64,000 bases of DNA, from contig NZ_VTEI01000002.1 of the NCBI RefSeq assembly GCF_008180415.1, positions 330,518 through 394,517 of the forward strand, read 5' to 3'. Source of the DNA: Rossellomorea vietnamensis (lineage in GTDB: Bacteria; Bacillota; Bacilli; Bacillales; Bacillaceae_B). The stretch's first letter is position 1; every line of letters starts with the position of its first letter. The notes beneath the pieces are model-generated. The model did no database searches. It saw nothing but the letters and a program-made list of their open reading frames with translations, and had not been told where the DNA came from. Both the position numbers and the translations under genes were made by a program. Positions 44,913-52,493 of this stretch are shown in pieces.

Positions 44913-45032
44913 AAAAAGTGGAAGCGCCCTGATCAAACCCGACAGGCAAATGTTCCGAAGAGAAAAAAAGGCGAACTTCCTTTTATTCTCTTCGGGTTAT
45001 TTGACCCCGAAGGGCTGGGCGCTGCAACTAGA
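44913..45032 (+). repeat. PE1 palindromic repeat in CE III (first)
   Basis: AAAAAGTGGAAGCGCC at the left, GGGCTGGGCGCTGCAACTAG at the right; inner stem CCGAAGAG/CTCTTCGG. Interrupts the core between GCTTCGCCTG and GGGGTCTCACC, a site not used in the other copies. Confidence 0.84.
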
Positions 45033-45052
45033 TTAGGGGTCTCACCTGTCTT

Positions 45053-45172
45053 CAAAAGTGGAAGCACCTTGGTCAGACCCGACAGGCAAATGTTCTCAAG
45101 AGAAAAAAAGGCGGTCTTCCTTTTTATCTCTTGGGGTTATTTGACCCCGAGGGGCTAGGTGCTGGAACTAGA
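45053..45172 (+). repeat. PE1 palindromic repeat in CE III (second)
   Basis: CAAAAGTGGAAGCACC at the left, GGTGCTGGAACTAGACG at the right; inner stem CTCAAGAG/CTCTTGGG. Interrupts the core between CTCACCTGTC and CCCGCTGGTCC, the same site as in CE copies I and II. Confidence 0.84.
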
Positions 45173-45276
45173 CGCCCGCTGGTCCCGCAGGAGGTCGCAC
45201 GCCTTACGCTCCAATCCTTCCACGTAAAAATGAGGAGGGGATAAAATGGCATTTAAAAGCAACAATCTTTTAGAAA

Positions 45277-45420
45277 GGCTGTTTTATCTATATTGTTGCT
45301 TTCAAATAATTCCGGATACTAAGAGTTTTTTCTCTTTTCGGTGTTACCAGATTTCACCCTCATAGTGTGGTTAATTTTCGGAATTAGGATCAAATAACAA
45401 CAAAGTTTACGAAAAGAGCC
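45277..45420 (+). mobile_element. MITE-A copy forming the right end of CE III
   Basis: GGCTGTTTTATCTATATTG at the left and CAAAGTTTACGAAAAGAGCC at the right. The left flank is TTTAGAAA, the same 8 bp (reverse complement) that flank the MITE in CE copy I. The right flank is TAACGAAA, which pairs instead with the far end of the composite. Relative to the CE core it is in the opposite orientation to the MITE in copy I. Confidence 0.78.
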
Positions 45421-45593
45421 TAACGAAAAGAACCCTGCCTGCCTAAAGAGAAACTCCTGGTGTGTAAACGCGGCTTAGCACACTGAGCAAAACAAAAAGC
45501 CGCTATACAAGAGAAAAAAGTTCCCCCTTGCATTGCGGCTTTTATAATATATTATTTAAAATTTCTGTCTCCTGGACCACACGGCACTCTCAG

Positions 45594-47177
45594 TTATTGT
45601 TTCAGCTTCTTCAATCGCTCCAGGACCGATTTATACTGAGCATCCAGTTCTTTTACATCATCAGCAGGAGACGGCAAGCTCAATCTGCCTATCAATTCTG
45701 TGAGCCTTGTCTCCAGTTTCAGCATTTCTTCTTCATTTTCTTCTAATGAACTGATCTTTTGTTTCGAAGCCTCTAACTGCTTCAATCCCCCGTCAAACAT
45801 GCTGATCGTCCCGTCTTGGAACCTCCACAGCTTATCAGCGACGTTTTCAACGAATCTTCTATCATGGGAAATCAGCAAAACAGTGCCAGGGTAATCTTTC
45901 AGTAAACCTTCCAATGCCTGAATTGTATCAAGATCAACATGATTGGTCGGCTCATCCAGGACCAGTAGGTTATAGTCACCGACAAGCAGTTTGGCGATGG
46001 CTGTTTTGACACGTTCTCCACCACTCAGGACTGAAATCGGCTTAAGAACATCTTCTTCAAAAAACCTTAGGCGAGCGAGTATGATTCTGATCACATGCTG
46101 GGGGAGAGTGCTTCCTTCTGTCACAAATTCCAAAACACTGGAACTCTCAGGAAGAGTTTGAAGGCTCTGCTCAAAATATCCGGTTTTAACATTTTGGGAC
46201 ATATCTATTTTTTCAGAATCCTCCTCAAGCAGTTGTCTGATCAAGGTGGTTTTTCCGCATCCATTCCTGCCGATGCACGCAGTCTTACTGCCTGTTTTTA
46301 ATTTAAGGTGCGGTGTTTCATATAGCTTTTCGCCTTCTATATGCTTTGTTAAATCTTTAGCGGCAAGTAATATTTTTCGATGAACTGGAGATTGCAGAAC
46401 ATATTCCATCTTGACCGCATCCCACTCAAATGGTTTTTCAACCTTTTCCATTCTCGCGATCCGGTCTTTGATCACGGTTGAAACACGTTCGACTTTTCCG
46501 CGTTTACCTGCAGCTTTTCCTTTATACAGCTGCCACTCCGAATTCCCCATCCTTGACGGGGGTTTATCCATTCCCTGTGCCTGCCTCTGTTTCATATCGA
46601 CCCTTGCAAGAAGACGCTTCTTTTCTTTAGAATAGCTATCATATTTAGCTTCCTGTTCCTTTTTTTCACGTTCTTTCTCTAGTAGATAATCTTCAAAATT
46701 CCCTTGGTATTCTCTTAACTGTCCATCATCCAGCTCCCATATTTTCGTACAAACTGAATCCAGAAGACTGCGGTCATGAGAAGCCAGCAGGAAGCTCCCC
46801 CTAAACCCCTTTAGCCTTTTCTGCAATTCGGCAATTCTTTCCCAATCAAGATTATTGGATGGTTCATCCAGAAATAAAAGCTGATGTCCTCCAGCAAGCA
46901 AAGAATTCAGCTTCTTTATTGTCCATTCGCCGCCGCTTATATAAGGTTCATCTGAAGAAATACCTAACTGCTCCATATAACCTCTGCTGCAAAACCATTC
47001 CACATCAGGATGGGAAGCTGTCAACCCATGCAAATATTTCAAAAGGAGGGATTTGCCTTCACCATTCCTTCCGATCAACCCGATTTTATCTCCCTGATAA
47101 ATCGTTAATTGCTTCTCATCAAAAAACTTCTTTTCACCGATGGTATATTGCACATTCTTCGCTCTCATAAATAACAT
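45594..47177 (-). CDS. ABC-F ATPase, antibiotic ribosome-protection type
   Basis: A 527-residue soluble protein with two ABC domains and no membrane segment, which is the ABC-F plan. Domain 1: Walker A GLIGRNGEGKS, signature-like YISGGEWTIKKL, Walker B LLFLDEPSNNLD. Between the domains lies a long charged linker (about residues 180-250) that reaches into the ribosome. Domain 2: CIGRNGCGKTT, LSGGERVKTAIAKLL, LLVLDEPTNHVDLD. A C-terminal coiled coil follows. It resembles the Vga/Msr/VmlR group, which dislodges drugs from the ribosome. The start at 47177 follows GGGGAGG and T7. The regulatory leader (next features) fits a drug-inducible gene. The resistance spectrum is unknown. Confidence 0.85.
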   Translation of the reverse strand: MLFMRAKNVQYTIGEKKFFDEKQLTIYQGDKIGLIGRNGEGKSLLLKYLHGLTASHPDVEWFCSRGYMEQLGISSDEPYISGGEWTIKKLNSLLAGGHQLLFLDEPSNNLDWERIAELQKRLKGFRGSFLLASHDRSLLDSVCTKIWELDDGQLREYQGNFEDYLLEKEREKKEQEAKYDSYSKEKKRLLARVDMKQRQAQGMDKPPSRMGNSEWQLYKGKAAGKRGKVERVSTVIKDRIARMEKVEKPFEWDAVKMEYVLQSPVHRKILLAAKDLTKHIEGEKLYETPHLKLKTGSKTACIGRNGCGKTTLIRQLLEEDSEKIDMSQNVKTGYFEQSLQTLPESSSVLEFVTEGSTLPQHVIRIILARLRFFEEDVLKPISVLSGGERVKTAIAKLLVGDYNLLVLDEPTNHVDLDTIQALEGLLKDYPGTVLLISHDRRFVENVADKLWRFQDGTISMFDGGLKQLEASKQKISSLEENEEEMLKLETRLTELIGRLSLPSPADDVKELDAQYKSVLERLKKLKQ

Positions 47178-47212
47178 AAAAAAACCTCCCCGAAATGCTC
47201 CGGAAAGGTTAG
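47178..47212 (-). terminator. Attenuator: terminator ending at the ABC-F start codon
   Basis: On the minus strand AACCTTTCCG and CGGGGAGGTT pair (two G-U pairs) around GAGCATTT, then T7, then ATG. The Shine-Dalgarno GGGGAGG lies inside the 3' arm. In the default fold, transcription would stop and the ribosome site would be hidden. Confidence 0.75.
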
Positions 47213-47243
47213 TATATAATCTATGCTCAATATAAAGAAAAAG

Positions 47244-47279
47244 TTACACGTACAGAAAACATTCATGAAATTTCTTCAT
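47244..47279 (-). CDS. Candidate leader peptide of the ABC-F gene
   Basis: An 11-codon frame, MKKFHECFLYV then TAA, lies 32 bp upstream of the attenuator stem. Its ribosome site is weak. Ribosome stalling in a short upstream frame is the usual way such attenuators are opened. This is inference from position only. Confidence 0.35.
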   Translation of the reverse strand: MKKFHECFLYV

Positions 47280-47400
47280 GAAGACTGAGTATACTTTTTT
47301 GAGCAAGAGTCCTTAATTTATAAAAGTGCTGTTAATAAAGCGGTTGATCCTCCCATTAGTGAAGGTTCAGATCCACTTCAATTTGCGTAAACAGAGCTTT

Positions 47401-47505
47401 TTAATAAATGGACATACTTATCCTATCCGGAACGAGTCTAATCATTTCATATGCATTTTGCACTTCTCGTTTTTTGTGGGATAGGTAAATTACTTCATTG
47501 CTCAA
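47401..47505 (-). CDS. Possible 34-residue protein
   Basis: TTG start with AAAGGA 8 bp upstream. The product is charged (SNEVIYLSHKKREVQNAY, then EMIRLVPDRISMSIY). I do not recognise it. It lies between dinB-like and the ABC-F leader. It may be a real small gene or chance. Confidence 0.3.
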   Translation of the reverse strand: MSNEVIYLSHKKREVQNAYEMIRLVPDRISMSIY

Positions 47506-47622
47506 AAGTTCAGTCCTTTCTGTTTCGATTACTGATAGTATATTGGGAATCATTAGAAAATGCAACTGTTAATGAAATAGTTTTCTGATCTTAAAAGAAA
47601 ATCATAAATTACAAAAACTCAC

Positions 47623-48165
47623 TTAGGTCTCTTTTTCTTTTGCATAAAGTTTCCGTATAAGCCTGATCTGGCCCCTGTGATTAATTTCGTCCTCAAAGAC
47701 GTGGAACCATTTAAAAAAGTTATTTCCCTTTCGTTCAAACCACCAATCAGTCTCGCGGTACAGCCAGCTTTCATCAAGTGAAGCAAATTTCTCCTTCGTT
47801 ATCTTCCTGATTGAAGCAAGTTCTTCCAGATAAAACTCAACTGGTTTGCCTTTTATCGTAAAAGCCTCAGCACCAAGTCCTACTGCCGGTTCTAGAGTAT
47901 CTGCATAATTATTAATCTCGTCATCATTCATTTCCTCAAAGGTGAGTTTTTGGAACACTTTCTCGATTGCTGCCAAATGGGCCAGCAGCATAGCGATCGA
48001 ATTGAACTCTCCACCATATCGATAGTCGATTTCTTCCTGAGTAACGTCCTTCAAATCTGCCAATGTGGTAAACCTGGCATAGTCCATCATAGAAATCAAA
48101 ACCGAGAAGTCCTTTTTAAAGCCATCTTTTTCTTTAATCAATAACAGTTCCTTATCGATATCCAT
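47623..48165 (-). CDS. DinB-family protein
   Basis: A 180-residue helical-bundle protein of the DinB/DUF664 family. Metal-binding histidines are visible in MLLAHLAAIEKVF, and KWFHVFEDEINHRGQIRLIRK near the C terminus carries the HxxxHxxQ pattern. Family members include thiol-dependent (bacillithiol or mycothiol) transferases and uncharacterised stress proteins. The function here is not known. Confidence 0.85.
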   Translation of the reverse strand: MDIDKELLLIKEKDGFKKDFSVLISMMDYARFTTLADLKDVTQEEIDYRYGGEFNSIAMLLAHLAAIEKVFQKLTFEEMNDDEINNYADTLEPAVGLGAEAFTIKGKPVEFYLEELASIRKITKEKFASLDESWLYRETDWWFERKGNNFFKWFHVFEDEINHRGQIRLIRKLYAKEKET

Positions 48166-48252
48166 TTTAGCCCCCCTGCCCTTTTCATAATCTACTATCC
48201 TATAGTATCATATTAATTAGTAATATTGCCCAATTGAGAAGGAGGTGCTCTA

Positions 48253-48779
48253 ATGGAAAAGTAATAGTGTTCAAAGAAATGGCTGCAGAAGACCTTCCTT
48301 TAATGGAGAAGTGGCTGCAATAACACCCGGTCTATGAATTTCAGGGAGGCAAACCAATAGAGCCTGAGGCCGTTCAAAAAATATAACCCTAGAATTCTCG
48401 GCTGCCATTTTGTCAGACCCTATATCTTCCTTTATGAGGGTACTCCTGCAGGATATCTCCAAAAATATAAAATTAAGAACCCCATGCTTTCCAATGGGGA
48501 TTTGCAAAAGAAGAGTCAATATTCGGCATCGACTGTTTCATCGGAGAATCAGAATTATTCAACAAAGGCATTGGTACGAAGATGGTGAAAGAATTTATCA
48601 ACCAAATCATTCAAGAAGATGCACCAGACTTCATCGTACTCGATCCTTCCAAGGAAAACAAAAGGGCAATCCGCTGCTATGAAAAGGCAGGCTTCAAGAG
48701 TAGATCCGAGATTAATGAAGGCACTTCTTTAGTGATGGAATTCAATTGTTCATTAAACCGGCCTTCCCATTCTGTGTAA
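48253..48779 (+). pseudogene. Decayed AAC(6')-like acetyltransferase gene
   Basis: Reading across frames gives FKEMAAEDLPLMEKWLQ, stop, HPVYEFQGGKPIEPEAVQKI, stop, FVRPYIFLYEGTPAGYLQKY, then GIDCFIGESELFNKGIGTKM, VLDPSKENKRAIRCYEKAGF. The GIDxFIGE and NKRAIRCYEKAGF motifs are those of aminoglycoside 6'-acetyltransferase-like GNAT proteins. An initial GGAGGTGCTCTAATG survives. Two or more stops and at least one frameshift break it. The open C-terminal piece from 48582 is not likely to work alone. Confidence 0.8.
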
Positions 48780-48789
48780 CAGATGGTCT

Positions 48790-49125
48790 ATGACAGGAAG
48801 AGTGCAGAAATCAAACTTTTCTATGTCATTATTTTTGATCCATGCTGCTTCCAAAATATCAGCATTACCAGGTAGTTGTTTATCCAAGAACAGCTTTCCT
48901 GATATTATTTCAGCAATTTATGTAAACTTGCCATGTTTAGACGACAGCTGTTCAATTACTTTTGTTTCGTACCCCGTCTCTTCCTTCACCTCCCTGATCA
49001 TTTTCTGGTGTTTCCCCTTTCTAAATACCTCCTCCAGGAAAAGTCCAGATGACGTCCCCTCTTTGTACATATTACCTGACCATTAATACATGTTCGTCCC
49101 TTTCAATGACTCCACGAGAAATCAC
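48790..49125 (-). pseudogene. Decayed Nudix hydrolase gene
   Basis: On the minus strand two frames give VICTKRG, GLFLEEVFRKGKHQKMIREV and KEETGYETKVIEQLSSKHG, which together resemble the Nudix box (GGGxxxGEx7REVxEE). Frameshifts and a stop break it. An intact Nudix gene follows on the other strand. Confidence 0.65.
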
Positions 49126-49232
49126 ATTACACACCCTTTCTTTCACTTGTTCTATACTGGATTGTACATTATTTCAAAATGAATTTAAATCTGGTAGAAT
49201 GAATTACTATTATTGTAAAAGGAAGTGTTTCA

Positions 49233-49697
49233 ATGAGTTATCCAATTCGAGTAAGAGCAGGCGCATTAATTATTCATGATCAAAAAGTCCTCTTGGCAAA
49301 ATTTGAAGATGAAAACGGAATTCACTACAATCTTCCAGGCGGCGGAGTGGAAGAAGGTGAGTCCACAGCAGAAGCCGCGGTAAGAGAAGCCAAGGAAGAA
49401 GCAGGAGTAGATGTTTCTGTATCAAAATTGGCGTTCATCTATGAGTATGCACCTCACCAAAATAATGACATATACGGAAGCACACCGAACCTCAGTCTCT
49501 TTTTCGACTGCCGGATTTCCAGCTTGAACTCCCCCTTGCCTGACTCCCCTGATCTCAACCAAATAGGCGCGGAGTGGGTTGCCATTGAAAATCTCAATTC
49601 TATTACTCTATATCCTAAAATCCAGTCTCATATAACAGAATATGCCGCCGGTTTGTATTCTTCCGACCTGATAGAGGAACGACAGCTAAATAGATAA
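49233..49697 (+). CDS. Nudix hydrolase
   Basis: A 154-residue protein. The full Nudix box is GGGVEEGESTAEAAVREAKEEAGV (residues about 37-60), where the E residues bind Mg2+. It begins IRVRAGALIIHDQKVLLAK. The protein probably hydrolyses a nucleoside diphosphate derivative; the substrate is unknown. GGAAG lies upstream of the ATG. Separated from the next gene by 65 bp. Confidence 0.88.
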   Translation: MSYPIRVRAGALIIHDQKVLLAKFEDENGIHYNLPGGGVEEGESTAEAAVREAKEEAGVDVSVSKLAFIYEYAPHQNNDIYGSTPNLSLFFDCRISSLNSPLPDSPDLNQIGAEWVAIENLNSITLYPKIQSHITEYAAGLYSSDLIEERQLNR

Positions 49698-49762
49698 CCA
49701 ATGGCAAAATCCCAGCATTTCTGTGTTACTATGAAGAAAACTACTTGAGAGGATGGGTAGAA

Positions 49763-50008
49763 GTGTTAACAATAAAAATGACAAAAGAAGATAAAGAGGA
49801 AATCATCGGGAGAATTCAAACTTTTCATTATGAACAGCATGGCGAGGAAATCGGCATGTTAGGAGCAGAAAACCTTTTTGAGTTTTTCGTGCGAGAACTG
49901 GGTCCTTTCTTTTATAATAAAGGGATAATGGATTCCAAAGACGTCCTTATGGATAAAATGCTGATGCTTGAAGAAGATTTATACGCATTGAAGCGGCCGA
50001 TGAAATAA
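49763..50008 (+). CDS. DUF2164-family protein
   Basis: An 81-residue acidic protein. KEEIIGRIQTFHYEQHGEEIGM, then LGAENLFEFFVRELGPFFYNKGI, define the DUF2164 family, whose function is not known. I chose GTG at 49763 because family members begin just there with (M)xxIKxTKE; an ATG at 49754 is out of frame, and 49745 adds a weak extension. AGAGG lies upstream. Confidence 0.8.
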   Translation: MLTIKMTKEDKEEIIGRIQTFHYEQHGEEIGMLGAENLFEFFVRELGPFFYNKGIMDSKDVLMDKMLMLEEDLYALKRPMK

Positions 50009-50088
50009 GGTTGAAAGCAGACGGCTTCAGCTTACTAGTGCGAAATATCCTGCATTCAAGAAATTAACTACTTACTTTCTTAACGAAA

Positions 50089-50258
50089 AGCTGTTTTCTC
50101 ATGAATGGTTGTTTCAGGAAAAATCCAGAGCCGAAGTTTTTCTCTCTGAACAAGATGAGCAGCTCTTTTCTTTGGAGCTTACCAGGTTACTTCAGGTGAA
50201 ATATGGTGATAGTTTTTGATATTTATATTAAATAAAAATAAAGTTTACAAAAAGAGCC
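50089..50258 (+). mobile_element. MITE-A copy (subtype 2)
   Basis: AGCTGTTTTCTCATGAATGG at the left, TTTACAAAAAGAGCC at the right. Flanks TAACGAAA and TTACGAAA match 7 of 8. The right flank is followed by AAAACC, which looks like the end of an older element into which this one inserted. Confidence 0.75.
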
Positions 50259-50391
50259 TTACGAAAAAAACCAAAGGATGATTTCCTCCTTTGGTTCACT
50301 CGTTGTCCCCACTACCCAGTATCCAGCTTCTATTTTTAATTAGAACAGGGACCTTCCTCATGAAGCATCTTTTTTCCTGCTTATTTAGAAA

Positions 50392-50829
50392 TTAATTCAC
50401 TTTATGGATTTCTTCTGTAGCAAACACTTTTTCAGTATTCAGGACATCAATTTCCAACGCATTTTCCTCTTTATCTTCGATGATACCCTTAAGCTTTTCT
50501 TCAGAAATTTCTTCAGTTAAAGGCAAAGTCTCGTTAATTTCTATTATTTTGGGTTTTTCACCTTCTTTATGGCTGAGATATTCTTCTTCAAAAATGAAGA
50601 GGTCTTTTCCAAGTACCCTAACCAGTTCGCCGTCGTAAGCAAAAAGTCTTACTTGATACGGAGTCTCTGGCTTCATATTTTCATCGTTCAAAATGATCTT
50701 GATCTCCAATTGCTTTCCATCTTCAGATAGTGAAACACTCGCATTATCAACCATTTCAATTTTATTACTGCATCCTGCCAGCAGGATCATTAAAACAATC
50801 AAAGACAAAACTATATTAATCTTTCTCAA
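50392..50829 (-). CDS. Lipoprotein of unknown function
   Basis: A 145-residue lipoprotein. The signal peptide LRKINIVLSLIVLMILLAGC ends with the lipobox LLAGC. The mature part is acidic (MVDNASVSLSEDGKQLEIKI; LSHKEGEKPKIIEINETLPL). I start at the TTG at 50829, which has GGAGG 7 bp upstream; an ATG at 50868 would put an odd extension before the signal peptide. Function unknown. Confidence 0.75.
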   Translation of the reverse strand: MRKINIVLSLIVLMILLAGCSNKIEMVDNASVSLSEDGKQLEIKIILNDENMKPETPYQVRLFAYDGELVRVLGKDLFIFEEEYLSHKEGEKPKIIEINETLPLTEEISEEKLKGIIEDKEENALEIDVLNTEKVFATEEIHKVN

Positions 50830-51043
50830 GAAAACGCCTCCTATTCTATTTTCCACTTTTATTATCATACTATAGGGAACACTTACAGGGAAATTGATTC
50901 ACAAAAAATTATAAGTAATATTCAATAGGTACTGGTGCAGGCTGCCAGCCCGTTCATTGAGTTTTTAGTATTCGATAAACTACCTCAAAACAATTATGAT
51001 AAACTATAAAAGTCTTATATTTATTTCTTAAGGACGTGATGTA

Positions 51044-51229
51044 GTGAAAAAAAGGCTGGCTGTCGCCATTTCGGTTTCTGTTCTTGTCTTTATTTTGGCA
51101 CTTTGGTTTTTATCCAGTAACTATAGGGAAATAGAACAATTGACAAGGATCTTGATTGCACTTGGGGGTACGATTCTTTCCGGGGTGATTACTTATTTTC
51201 TTTTTCCAGAGAATGAAAGAAAGATATAA
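51044..51229 (+). CDS. Small membrane protein
   Basis: A 61-residue protein with two hydrophobic segments (VAISVSVLVFILALWFLSS and ILIALGGTILSGVITYFLF) separated by a charged turn NYREIEQLTR. GTG start; AAGGACG lies upstream. Not recognised as a known family. The region 51230-51357 has no further gene. Confidence 0.5.
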   Translation: MKKRLAVAISVSVLVFILALWFLSSNYREIEQLTRILIALGGTILSGVITYFLFPENERKI

Positions 51230-51356
51230 GGGGTTTCAATTATTATAATGGCAGACTTCTTCCACTAAAATTCCACCTGCCTATTAGGATAATGAGACTG
51301 CGTAATTTCTTTCACAGCCCGGTAGTGTTTGTGCCAAAACTTGATAAATCAATAAA

Positions 51357-51393
51357 AACGCACTGTGAATTCTATTGTGAATTCAAGTGCGTT
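51357..51393 (-). terminator. Terminator of mhqP-mhqO
   Basis: AACGCACT with GAATTC and GAATTCAAGTGCGTT form a bulged stem followed on the minus strand by TTTTTATT. It lies 65 bp after the mhqO stop. Confidence 0.75.
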
Positions 51394-51457
51394 TCATATG
51401 TGTATTAAATGTTTAACTATTTAAAGGTAACCGCTACTGAGAGAACAGGTGGTTGCT

Positions 51458-52396
51458 TCAATCCAATAAGCGCACCTCAATCGGCTGCAGAACCTGTTTG
51501 AGCTGTTCTCTATGAGTTTCATATTGAACTGGCAGCTTTAATTTAGTACCTAATTCTTCAGGTGCCTCATCTATGGAAAATCCAGGTGGATCTGTCGCAA
51601 TTTCGAAGAGGATGTCTCCATGTTCTCTGAAATATACAGCGTTGAAGTAATTTCTGTCCTGAACAGGAGTGACAGGATAGCTGTTCTTTTCCAAATGCTC
51701 TTTCCATTGAAGTTGATCGCTGTCATCCTCCGCTCGCCAGGCAATATGATGTACAGTGCCGACACCCATTCTTCCACGAGCCACCGCTTCCTTCTTTAAA
51801 TCCACTATATTCCCAATATCCGCAGTGGATTTAAATCGGATAAATTCATCATCCTCACCTATTTGTTCAAGGCCCATGACATCTATCAGCAATTGTGCTG
51901 TCAGCTCCGGATTGGCTGATAAGAGACTGGCTCCCGCAAAACCTTTGATTGCGGAATCTGAAGTCACTTCACCCGCAGTCCATTGATTGACCTTGCCACT
52001 CCCTCGTTCAACCAGTTCTAACTGAAGCCCATGAGGATCATTGAATACCAGGCTGGTTTCTCCGAATCTCTCATCCCTGCTGAAAGAGACTTTAAATTTT
52101 TCAAGGCGGTTTTCCCAGAAGGACAGCGAACCTTTCGGAACAGCATAAGAGGTAGTCCCGACCTGGCCGCCGCCAATCCTGCCTTTGTGGGCTCCATCCC
52201 AAGGAAAGAAAGTAATAATTGATCCGGGGCTTCCCTGTTTATCTCCAAAATATAAATGGTATGTCCCAGGGTCATCAAAATTGACCGTTTGCTTAACCAT
52301 CCTCAAGCCCAGAACCCCAGCGTAAAAATCAACATTCTCCTGTGGATTTCCAACAATCGCTGTTATATGATGAATTCCCTTCATTTTTGTTTCCAT
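51458..52396 (-). CDS. mhqO: Ring-cleaving dioxygenase (MhqO/MhqA-like VOC protein)
   Basis: A 312-residue protein made of two vicinal-oxygen-chelate modules. Metal ligands sit in KGIHHITAIVGN at the N terminus, GVGTVHHIAWRAED near residue 210 and DILFEIATDPPGF near 265. GDKQGSPGSIITFFPW is typical. In B. subtilis, MhqO and MhqA detoxify catechol- and hydroquinone-type compounds. It lies 97 bp downstream of the DoxX gene on the same strand, under MhqR-like operators. GGAGTG precedes the ATG. Confidence 0.88.
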   Translation of the reverse strand: METKMKGIHHITAIVGNPQENVDFYAGVLGLRMVKQTVNFDDPGTYHLYFGDKQGSPGSIITFFPWDGAHKGRIGGGQVGTTSYAVPKGSLSFWENRLEKFKVSFSRDERFGETSLVFNDPHGLQLELVERGSGKVNQWTAGEVTSDSAIKGFAGASLLSANPELTAQLLIDVMGLEQIGEDDEFIRFKSTADIGNIVDLKKEAVARGRMGVGTVHHIAWRAEDDSDQLQWKEHLEKNSYPVTPVQDRNYFNAVYFREHGDILFEIATDPPGFSIDEAPEELGTKLKLPVQYETHREQLKQVLQPIEVRLLD

Positions 52397-52493
52397 AGTA
52401 TCACTCCTGTTTAGTCAAAGAATATTTGCTGCAGATAGATATGTTCATTATAGGGTATAAAGAGTCATCCTCAAAAATCTTGTCATTTAAATT

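Larger units (their letters stand above)
44809..45420 (+). mobile_element. Composite element CE III with perfect 8-bp target duplication
   Basis: A 612-bp unit with outer ends GGCTGTTTTCGCAAAGATTG and TTTACGAAAAGAGCC. TAACGAAA occurs directly before (44801-44808) and directly after (45421-45428). Inside are the CE core, two PE1 repeats (44913-45032 and 45053-45172), the CE inner end AGCAACAATCTTTTAGAAA, and a MITE-A copy (45277-45420) that supplies the right end. No protein is encoded. Confidence 0.8.

Noticed and set aside
44809..45420. Reading the 44.8-45.4 kb cluster as separate random repeats
   Set aside because: A perfect 8-bp flank pair and the split older MITE end show that the whole block behaved as one insertion.
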